Part shown: piece after piece, positions 7,305-13,347 of the stretch
Layout: each line of letters starts with the position of its first letter
How positions within the stretch are numbered: position 1 is the first letter of the stretch
The notes under the pieces: generated by a model
Told to the model about the DNA's origin: nothing
Database searches by the model: none
The model's input: the letters and a program-made list of their open reading frames with translations, nothing else
Made by a program: the position numbers and the translations under genes
From: DAOMOD01 sp964526035
Lineage (GTDB): Bacteria > Pseudomonadota > Gammaproteobacteria > Xanthomonadales > BPKI01
DNA length: 13,347 bases
Direction: 5' to 3'
Assembly: GCA_964526035.1 (NCBI GenBank)
Contig: CAZGKE010000100.1
Location: 1-13,347, forward strand

Positions 7305-7559
7305 GCGCCATGGCGCAGGCGGCAGGGGCCCCGCCAAGGCGGGTTTCGCCCCACAAGCGTTCCCCGGGGGACGCGACGCGGAGGAGCCGCGCCGTTGACC
7401 GGGGGAGGCCTGCAGGCGCCGAGATGGCGCGCTGTGGCCACCGATCCGAAGCCAAGAAGGGCGGATCGGCGCCGTACCCGAGGTCAGGGGTTTCCCCCCC
7501 GGCCAAGGGTGACTTTCCCCGCCAAGATGGCCAGGGCACCGGAATCTTCCGGGATGCCC
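7305..7559 (+). promoter_or_regulatory. hairpin-dense leader, possible structured RNA
   Basis: Several separate stems can be drawn: GCGCC/GGCGC (7305-7316), CCCGCC/GGCGGG (7330-7343), GCGTTCCCC/GGGGGACGC (7357-7374), GCGCC/GGCGC (7416-7430), CCGATCCG/CGGATCGG (7441-7448 with 7462-7469, 13-base loop), GCC/GGC (7521-7531) and a two-part stem GGGCA-CCGGAA/TTCCGG-TGCCC (7534-7559). The word GCCAAG occurs four times (7333, 7451, 7502, 7521). It precedes the hydrolase gene on the same strand and could be a cis-regulatory leader. I compared it by eye with the cyclic-di-AMP, cyclic-di-GMP, cobalamin, TPP, glycine and fluoride riboswitch patterns and found no fit. At this GC content, some stems are expected by chance. 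Confidence 0.3.
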
Positions 7560-7600
7560 GGCTGCGCGGGGAAAAACGGAGCCGACCGACTGACGTAACC

Positions 7601-7606
7601 AAGGAG
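7601..7606 (+). promoter_or_regulatory. strong ribosome-binding site of the hydrolase gene
   Basis: AAGGAG lies nine bases before ATG 7616. It decides the start, because the frame remains open upstream for some 380 bases without any family similarity. Confidence 0.85.
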
Positions 7607-7615
7607 AAGCGAAAC

Positions 7616-8056
7616 ATGAAATTAGGATGGATCCTGTGGTTGGCGTCCGTGCTCCCGCAGCCCGTTGATGACCAGCTGTGCCTGGCCGCCACCATCTACC
7701 TGGAGGCCAGGAATCAGTCGGCGCTCGGCCAGCAGGCGGTTGCCGAAGTTGCCCTGCGTCGTCTCGACAGCGGCCGCTGGGGCGACTCGCTTTGCGAAGT
7801 GCTGCTCAAGCCTCGCCAGTTCGCGCCGACCCTGGTCAGCCACAACTACAGGCTGAAAAACCAGCGCGCCTGGGAACGCTCCTGGAAAGTGGCTCTGGAC
7901 GCCATGTCCAATTGGCAGAAGGGTCCGAACAATCGCATACACGTGGTGCCCGACGCCGATCACTTCGTCGCGCAGAACCTCGCCAGCCCCTACTGGGCCA
8001 AGGGCGAGCCGGTGCGCGTGATCGGCGATCACTCCTTCTATCAGGTCGGTCTCTGA
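7616..8056 (+). CDS. SleB-type cell-wall hydrolase (Hydrolase_2)
   Basis: The 146-residue product matches the Hydrolase_2 (SleB catalytic) family, which cleaves peptidoglycan and is related to spore cortex lytic enzymes but also occurs in non-sporulating proteobacteria. The family hallmarks are LCLAATIYLEARNQSALGQ (21-39), where E30 in Y-L-E-A-R is the predicted catalytic glutamate, the AVAEVALRRL helix (41-50), SLCEVLLKPRQFAP (58-71), and the closing ADHFVAQ...YWAKGEPVRVIGDHSFYQ block (114-143). Residues 1-15 (MKLGWILWLASVLPQ) form a short hydrophobic stretch that could be a signal peptide or anchor, which suits a periplasmic role. The protein is essentially a bare catalytic domain, without the peptidoglycan-binding domain of Bacillus SleB. 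ATG 7616 is fixed by AAGGAG at nine bases. The gene is monocistronic and converges on the glutamate dehydrogenase gene. Confidence 0.88.
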   Translation: MKLGWILWLASVLPQPVDDQLCLAATIYLEARNQSALGQQAVAEVALRRLDSGRWGDSLCEVLLKPRQFAPTLVSHNYRLKNQRAWERSWKVALDAMSNWQKGPNNRIHVVPDADHFVAQNLASPYWAKGEPVRVIGDHSFYQVGL

Positions 8057-8084
8057 CAAAGCCAGGGCGCAGGCCCTGATTGTC
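8055..8084. terminator. inverted repeat between convergent genes, possible bidirectional terminator
   Basis: CAGGGC (8063-8068) pairs with GCCCTG (8073-8078) around GCAG, and the outer GACAA (8055-8059) pairs with TTGTC (8080-8084). The symmetric structure fills the 30-base gap between the two stop codons and overlaps the last bases of the hydrolase stop. The U-tracts on either side are short, so its efficiency is uncertain. Confidence 0.45.
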
Positions 8085-8086
8085 GA

Positions 8087-11000
8087 TCACACCCTGCCGA
8101 CCGACTGCACCAGCTGCGCCAGCCGGCGCACGGCCACCAGCACGGTGGCGTAGTCCATGCGCACCTGGCTGCGCATGTCGGCAAACATCTGCAGCGTGAA
8201 GCGCAGGGCAGGATCGTCCTGGTTCGCCCAGCTTTCCACGCATTCCCGCGGATCGGCAGCCCCGCCCTGCTTCAGCAGGTGACCGGTAAGCGCCCGCTGC
8301 TGCGAGAGCAGCTCGTCTCGAAGCGAGCCGCGCGCATTGGCATGCCAGCGTCCTTCGACCTCGAGCCCTTCGATCCGGTCCATCAGCCACTTGAGATGCA
8401 GCACTTCACCGAGCGCGAAATGCACTTCCGCGGTTTGCCGAACCGGAACCTGCTGCTCGGTGGCCGTTTCCACGATATCGAGAACGGAAGTCAGCGCCTG
8501 CAATCCGGCCAGCCTTGCTGCCAGCGGCTGCGGAAAGCCTGCCGCGTGCCAACGCTCGCGATCGGCCAGCAGCTGGTGGCTTTCCGGATCGGACACCACT
8601 TCGTCGAGGCAGCTCCAGACTTCGCTCACGCCTTGGCCGTAGCGTTCGACGGAGCCGGCTATGTCCAGTCTTTGCCCCGGTTGATTGAGCAGCCAGCGCG
8701 TGGCGTGGCGCAGCAACGTCCATACCTGCAGCAGCGCGTCGATCTGCGCCGGATCGGAAACCTTGAGGTCGAGGGCATCGATTTCTTCCCACAGGCCGCG
8801 CGCATCCAGAATCTCGCGCGCCACAGTAAAGGCCTTGGCCACCTGACCTGGGGACTCGCCGGTATCCTCCTGCATGCGCAGCATGAAGGTGGCCCCCATT
8901 CGATTCACGAGCGAATTGGTCACCGCGCTGGCAATGATCTCGCGGCGCAGGCGATGGCGCTCCATGTGCTCGACGAAGCGTTCCTGCAACGGTAGCGGGA
9001 AATAGCGTGCGAGCTCCTTGCTCAGGTACGGATCCTCGGGCACATCGGACGCCAGCAGCTGCTGGAAGGCGACGATCTTTGAATACGACAGCAGGATGCT
9101 GAGCTCGGGCCGGGTCAGGCCGATCCCCCTTGACTTGCGTTCGGTGAGTTCGATGTCCGTCGGCAGAAACTCCATCTGCCGGTCAAGCAGCCCCTGCGAT
9201 TCGAGCACCCGGATGAAGTGCTGCTTCGCACCGAGGCGCGGCACACTCATGCGTTCCATCATGCTGATCGCCTGGTTCTGCCGGTAGTTGTCCCACAGCA
9301 CCAGACGTTCCACCTCGTCGGTCATCTCGGCGAGCAGTGCATTGCGATCGTCGACGCCCAGCTCGCCTCGCTGCACGGCGTCATTCAGAAGGATCTTGAT
9401 GTTGACCTCGTGATCCGAGGTGTCGACGCCGGCCGAGTTGTCGATGAAATCGGTGTTCAACAGCACGCCGGCCATGGCCGCTTCGATGCGCCCTTTCTGG
9501 GTCAGGCCAAGATTGCCGCCCTCGCCCACCACGCGACAGCGCAGCTCGCGGCCGTCGACACGAATCGCATTGTTGGCGCGGTCACCGACATCGCCGTGGG
9601 TTTCGGACTGCGCCTTGACGTAGGTACCGATACCGCCGTTCCACAGCAGATCGACAGGCGCCATCAGGATGGCGCGCATGACCTCGCTGGGCGAAAGCGC
9701 GCCCGCGGTCTCGATGCCCAGTGCCGCGCGCGCCTCGGCGGAAAGATCGATGGTCTTGGCGCTGCGCGGATAGACTGCGCCACCCCTGGAAATCAGCGCC
9801 TTGTCGTAGTCCTCCCAGCTGGAGCGCTGCAGGCCGAAGACGCGCTCGCGCTCGACGTAGCTGCGCGCGGCATCGGGATCCGGGTCGATGAAGATATGGC
9901 GGTGATCGAAGGCGGCAAGCAGGCGGATGTGTCTCGACAGCAGCATGCCGTTGCCGAACACGTCACCTGACATGTCTCCGATGCCGACACAGCTGAAGTC
10001 CTGCCCCTGACTGTCGACGCCCAGCGCGCGGAAGTGCCGTCGCACCGACTCCCAAGCGCCCTTGGCCGTAATGCCCATGCCCTTGTGGTCATAGCCCTGT
10101 GAACCACCCGACGCAAAGGCGTCACCCATCCAGAAGCCGTGCTCGGCACTGACCGCATTGGCAATATCGGAGAAGGTGGCGGTGCCCTTGTCGGCCGCCA
10201 CCACCAGGTAGGGGTCATCGTTGTCATGCCGCACCACGCGGCTCGGATGAACAACTTCGCCATCGACCAGATTGTCGGTGATGTCGAGCAGTCCATTGAT
10301 GAACATCCGGTAGCACGCCACACCCTCGGCCAGATTCGCGTCGCGGTCACCGCCCGGCGGCGGCCGCTTGACGAAGAACCCACCCTTGGCGCCCACCGGG
10401 ACAATGACGGTGTTCTTCACCATCTGCGCCTTGACCAGGCCGAGCACTTCGGTGCGGAAATCCTCACGACGATCCGACCAGCGCAGCCCACCGCGCGCCA
10501 CCGCACCAAAGCGCAGGTGGGTACCCTCTACCCGAGGTGAGCACACGAAGATTTCGCGGTAGGGCCTTGGCCGGGGCAGGTCCGGCAACAGCGATGGATC
10601 AAACTTGACGCTGATGTAGTCGTGGGGCTGGCCGTCCTTCAGCTGATAGTAGTTGGTGCGCAGACTGGAGCGAATGCAGGCCATGAAGCTGCGGATGATG
10701 CGGTCCTGATCGAGGCTGGCAACGCGGTCAAGCACGGCGGCCAACGCATCCCAGACGACTTCGATCTGAGTCTGCCGCGCCGCGCCGCGCGCCGCCGCCA
10801 CGGATTCGATGGCGGCACCATACCTTTCCATCACACCGGCAGGCGCGATGCGACGATAGCCTTCGACCAGGGCTGCTCCGGCCGCACCCGTCTGCGCCGC
10901 ATCGATTTCACGATCCGGATCGAACTTGGCTTCGAACAGCTCGACCAGCAGGCGCGCCAGCGTCGGATAGCTGAACAGGGTCTCCTCCATGTACGCCTGC

Positions 11001-13039
11001 GAAAACGGCACGTTGGCCTGCAGGAGATACTTGCAATAGGCGCGAAGCATCGATACCTGGCGCCAGTCAAGTCCCGCCGCCACGATCAAGCGGTTGAAGC
11101 CGTCGGTTTCCAGCTGACCGCGCCACAGGCGTTCGAACGCCGCAACGAACCGCTCGCGCACCGAATCCGGATCAAGCGAGTCGCCCTTCGCCGACGCCAC
11201 CTCGAACTCCTGGATGTAGATCGACGCGGTCTGTATGTCCATCTGGAACGGGTGTTCGCTGACCACCCGCAATCCCATGCTTTCCAGCAGCGGGAGCGCA
11301 TCGGAAAGCGGAATGATGCCGCCGAAGCGGAACAGCTTCAGGCGCACCAGTTCGTCATCGGCACGCGCCGGGTTGTAGAGCAGGATCTTCAGATCCTCCG
11401 CATCGCGCAGCGCGGCTGCGCATTCCACGTCAGCGGCAGCGATCTCCGGGGTCGCGTGCTCGACATAGCCCGCCGGCAGGGCCTTGCCGTAGCGGTTGGC
11501 AAGCTTGAGTCCGCGATCCTCGCCATTGCGTTCGACCAGGCGGTCACGCAGTTCATCGTGCCAGTTGCGCACGATCTGCGAAATCTGCGCCTCCAGATCG
11601 GCGAGATCGTATGCGACCTTGGCGTCGGTCCGCGGGCGCACGATGACATGCACCCGGGCCAGCGAGGATTCGGAAATCTGCACCTGGGTATCGAGGCGCT
11701 CCCCGGCGAAAACCTCCATGAACAGCGCTTCGATGCGGCCACGCACGGTGGTGTTGAAACGATCGCGTGGAATGAACACCAGGCACGAGAAGAAACGCCC
11801 GTAGCGATCACGACGCACGAACAGCCGGGTGCGGTGGCGCTCCTGCAGATTGAGGATGCCGACGCTGATTTCGAACAATTCATCGGTCGTCGCCTGGAAA
11901 AGCTCCTCGCGCGGCAGCGTCTCCAGAATATGCTTGAGCGCCTTGCCGCCGTGTCCGTCCGACGTCAACCCCGAACGCTCCATGACCGCGGCGAACCGCT
12001 TGCGCACCAGCGGAATGTCCCAGGGACGCCGGTTGTAGGCGGCCGAGGAATAGAGGCCTATGAAACGCTGCTCGCCGATGGGCTTGCCGTTGGCGTCGAA
12101 CTGCAGCACGCCGACATAGTCCATGTAACCCGGACGATGCACCGTGGCGCGCGCGTTGGTCTTGGTCAGGATCAGCGCTTCGAAGGCCCCGGATCGTTCC
12201 ATGCCGTGAGCAGCCAGCGTACTGAGGCTGCGCGGCGCCGACCTGCGGTCCTCGGAGCGCAGAATGCCGAGGCCGGAACCCTCGACCGCGCGCAACACAT
12301 CCTCGCCGTCGACGTGGGCCACCTCGTACTCGCGATAGCCGAGAAACGTGAAGTGGTCGTCGGAAAGCCAGTCGAGGAACGCCTTCGCCTCAGCGATACC
12401 GTCCGCGTCCACCGGCAGTCCGCGTTGCGGAAGCTCGACGGCGATGTCGTGCATCTTCTCGCGCATGCGCTTCCAGTCGACCACGCACAGACGCACATCG
12501 GCCAGGGCTGCGTCGATCGCCTGCGCCAGCGCAGTCAGTTCCTGCGGCTCGGCGTGGCGGTCGATTTCAAGGTGGATCAGCGATTCGCGCTTCGCCGTTC
12601 CGGCCGGATGGATGGACAGGATGTGTCCGCCGGGATCGCGATCCACGCCCACCACCGGATGGATGATGCTGTGCACCACGGCGTCGGTGAGAGCAATGAC
12701 CATGCCCACCGAGTCCACCAGGAAGGGCATGTCGTCGTTGACGATCTGCACCACGGTATGGGTGGAATCCCAGCCGTGGACTTCCGGATCGGGATTGAAC
12801 ACCCGCACCTTGGGCGTGTTGGCGCGACGCTCGCGTAGGAAGGACAGCATCTCGCAGATCATGGCCGCCCAGTCGTCGGCGGCGCGGGCAGCCAGTTCGT
12901 CGTCGGGGACCCGCTGAAGGAACAGGCGGGCCAGGGTTTCGGCCTCCTTCAGACGCGGTCCGTTGACGCGCTTGCCAACGGCAAGCAAAACCGAATCGAG
13001 GGTCGCCGAATGGCCGGCCACCGCAGCGTTCGCGCTCAT
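8087..13039 (-). CDS. gdhB: NAD-dependent glutamate dehydrogenase, 180-kDa type
   Basis: The 1650-residue product is the large bacterial NAD-GDH, a cytoplasmic catabolic enzyme that converts glutamate to 2-oxoglutarate and ammonia with NAD. Its length agrees with the roughly 1600-residue family. The N-terminal half (about 1-720) holds the ACT-like regulatory regions, for example the PFLVDSVGMVI stretch (105-115) and the DDHFTFLGYREYE stretch (227-239). The catalytic part follows: RGGLRWSDRREDFRTEVLG (849-867), AKGGFFVKRP (884-893) with the probable catalytic lysine K885, the nucleotide-binding GIGDMSGDVFGNGML (1019-1033) and VVGEGGNLGLTQKGR (1170-1184). A long helical C-terminal domain ends at 1650. 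ATG 13039 is chosen because CAGGA lies about six bases upstream and the product starts as expected; the frame stays open to 13342, but that upstream part has no family character. No frameshift is seen. It appears to be transcribed alone. Confidence 0.95.
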   Translation of the reverse strand: MSANAAVAGHSATLDSVLLAVGKRVNGPRLKEAETLARLFLQRVPDDELAARAADDWAAMICEMLSFLRERRANTPKVRVFNPDPEVHGWDSTHTVVQIVNDDMPFLVDSVGMVIALTDAVVHSIIHPVVGVDRDPGGHILSIHPAGTAKRESLIHLEIDRHAEPQELTALAQAIDAALADVRLCVVDWKRMREKMHDIAVELPQRGLPVDADGIAEAKAFLDWLSDDHFTFLGYREYEVAHVDGEDVLRAVEGSGLGILRSEDRRSAPRSLSTLAAHGMERSGAFEALILTKTNARATVHRPGYMDYVGVLQFDANGKPIGEQRFIGLYSSAAYNRRPWDIPLVRKRFAAVMERSGLTSDGHGGKALKHILETLPREELFQATTDELFEISVGILNLQERHRTRLFVRRDRYGRFFSCLVFIPRDRFNTTVRGRIEALFMEVFAGERLDTQVQISESSLARVHVIVRPRTDAKVAYDLADLEAQISQIVRNWHDELRDRLVERNGEDRGLKLANRYGKALPAGYVEHATPEIAAADVECAAALRDAEDLKILLYNPARADDELVRLKLFRFGGIIPLSDALPLLESMGLRVVSEHPFQMDIQTASIYIQEFEVASAKGDSLDPDSVRERFVAAFERLWRGQLETDGFNRLIVAAGLDWRQVSMLRAYCKYLLQANVPFSQAYMEETLFSYPTLARLLVELFEAKFDPDREIDAAQTGAAGAALVEGYRRIAPAGVMERYGAAIESVAAARGAARQTQIEVVWDALAAVLDRVASLDQDRIIRSFMACIRSSLRTNYYQLKDGQPHDYISVKFDPSLLPDLPRPRPYREIFVCSPRVEGTHLRFGAVARGGLRWSDRREDFRTEVLGLVKAQMVKNTVIVPVGAKGGFFVKRPPPGGDRDANLAEGVACYRMFINGLLDITDNLVDGEVVHPSRVVRHDNDDPYLVVAADKGTATFSDIANAVSAEHGFWMGDAFASGGSQGYDHKGMGITAKGAWESVRRHFRALGVDSQGQDFSCVGIGDMSGDVFGNGMLLSRHIRLLAAFDHRHIFIDPDPDAARSYVERERVFGLQRSSWEDYDKALISRGGAVYPRSAKTIDLSAEARAALGIETAGALSPSEVMRAILMAPVDLLWNGGIGTYVKAQSETHGDVGDRANNAIRVDGRELRCRVVGEGGNLGLTQKGRIEAAMAGVLLNTDFIDNSAGVDTSDHEVNIKILLNDAVQRGELGVDDRNALLAEMTDEVERLVLWDNYRQNQAISMMERMSVPRLGAKQHFIRVLESQGLLDRQMEFLPTDIELTERKSRGIGLTRPELSILLSYSKIVAFQQLLASDVPEDPYLSKELARYFPLPLQERFVEHMERHRLRREIIASAVTNSLVNRMGATFMLRMQEDTGESPGQVAKAFTVAREILDARGLWEEIDALDLKVSDPAQIDALLQVWTLLRHATRWLLNQPGQRLDIAGSVERYGQGVSEVWSCLDEVVSDPESHQLLADRERWHAAGFPQPLAARLAGLQALTSVLDIVETATEQQVPVRQTAEVHFALGEVLHLKWLMDRIEGLEVEGRWHANARGSLRDELLSQQRALTGHLLKQGGAADPRECVESWANQDDPALRFTLQMFADMRSQVRMDYATVLVAVRRLAQLVQSVGRV

Positions 13040-13347
13040 GATTTTTCCTGGGTCGAAGGGTGCGTGAAGAGACTGCAAAGGATACCCGCGGCCTCGAAGG
13101 GAATCCACAACGACCAAGCCTCGCAGCCGCGACGGTCCGCGGGGTGTCAGCAACCGGCAATCGTAGTTGCGGCCGGGAGTCTGGCCCTGACCGAGGCAAG
13201 AATTCACCTGAACCGCCGCCAACACCCGACGCACCTTCGCTATGAAATCCCGCCCGCCACCCGCATACTGATCCCTGTCGGCGACATCGTACGACCCGGG
13301 GGCGATCGGCTTCGACGGGGATATCGAAATCGCCTGATGCATGCCGA
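13040..13347 (-). other. upstream region of the glutamate dehydrogenase gene
   Basis: This 308-base stretch to the window edge holds no gene that I can support. Read on the minus strand it contains the ribosome-binding site CAGGA (13046-13050) and, further up, a -10-like TATCCT near 13078-13083 without a well-spaced -35 box. The promoter therefore either lies here in a weak form or lies beyond the window. The open frames on either strand give low-complexity, arginine- and proline-rich translations. Confidence 0.55.

Larger units (their letters stand above)
7079..7615. other. 537-base region between hisS and the hydrolase gene
   Basis: No convincing gene lies here. The part next to hisS (7079-7240) is less GC-rich and contains a candidate minus-strand promoter for hisS, a small inverted repeat GCAAT/ATTGC (7220-7238) and, on the plus strand, a possible -10 box TACATT (7231-7236) that could serve the hydrolase gene. 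The part next to the hydrolase (about 7300-7600) is very GC-rich and full of short hairpins. Open frames on both strands run through it, but their translations are arginine-, proline- and serine-rich and resemble no protein family that I recognise. Confidence 0.7.

Noticed and set aside
7300..7610. A known riboswitch or housekeeping RNA (cyclic-di-AMP, cyclic-di-GMP, cobalamin, TPP, 6S, SRP RNA, RNase P RNA)
   Set aside because: The conserved core sequences of these RNAs, as I remember them, are absent on both strands.
7235..7615. An N-terminal extension of the cell-wall hydrolase by about 127 residues
   Set aside because: The frame is open, but the extension resembles no domain, and AAGGAG nine bases before ATG 7616 clearly marks the start, followed by a hydrophobic leader.
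7216..7695. A 159-codon minus-strand frame covering the hydrolase leader
   Set aside because: The translation is low in hydrophobic structure and rich in Arg, Pro and Ser, overlaps the start of a real gene and lacks a good ribosome-binding site.
10622..12838. A 738-codon open frame on the plus strand opposite the glutamate dehydrogenase gene
   Set aside because: Same reasoning: it lies wholly inside a gene with intact catalytic motifs, and its composition is that of an antisense frame.
13060..13245. A 61-codon plus-strand frame divergent from the glutamate dehydrogenase gene
   Set aside because: Short, low-complexity translation with many Arg, Pro and Gly residues, no ribosome-binding site and no recognisable motif.
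13040..13342. An N-terminal extension of the glutamate dehydrogenase by 101 residues
   Set aside because: The upstream residues have no ACT or dehydrogenase character, and the ATG at 13039 has a good ribosome-binding site.

Overview
The window is GC-rich chromosomal DNA carrying ordinary housekeeping genes. It most likely comes from a gammaproteobacterium of the Xanthomonadales/Lysobacterales group. The main reason is the histidyl-tRNA synthetase, whose motifs and wording closely match the Xanthomonas enzyme as I remember it. The pyrD-murB pair, the DUF4124 protein and the large NAD-glutamate dehydrogenase fit the same group. Genus cannot be fixed from the sequence alone. No phage, transposon, CRISPR array, plasmid or defence module is visible.

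Layout, left to right. Positions 1-160 hold a tRNA-Pro(CGG) gene with a likely -10 box in front and a clear intrinsic terminator behind. At 209-736 (+) lies a secreted protein with two DUF4124-like modules and a proline-rich linker; it may be translated from a leaderless mRNA. At 818-3797 (+) three genes overlap end to start: pyrD (pyrimidine synthesis), murB (peptidoglycan precursor synthesis) and a DMT/EamA-type membrane transporter. Converging on them at 3812-7078 (-) is a two-gene operon in which hisS is followed, with no gap at all, by an unusual 628-residue histidine ammonia-lyase-like MIO enzyme. At 7079-7615 is a 537-base region holding a candidate hisS promoter on the minus strand and a hairpin-dense leader on the plus strand. 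That leader precedes a small SleB-type cell-wall hydrolase (7616-8056, +). The rest of the window (8087-13039, -) is a single 1650-residue NAD-dependent glutamate dehydrogenase gene with a roughly 308-base upstream region reaching the window edge.

How the genes work together. pyrD and murB feed nucleotide and cell-wall synthesis; MurB uses UDP-linked sugars, so both draw on the pyrimidine pool. The hisS/ammonia-lyase operon combines an enzyme that uses histidine for tRNA charging with one that, by its active-site residues, should deaminate histidine. The glutamate dehydrogenase is a catabolic enzyme that feeds 2-oxoglutarate to the TCA cycle.

The observations most worth a second look are the hisS/ammonia-lyase operon, the Trp-rich insertion and extended active-site loop in that lyase, and the structured leader before the cell-wall hydrolase. 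No complete new system is evident.
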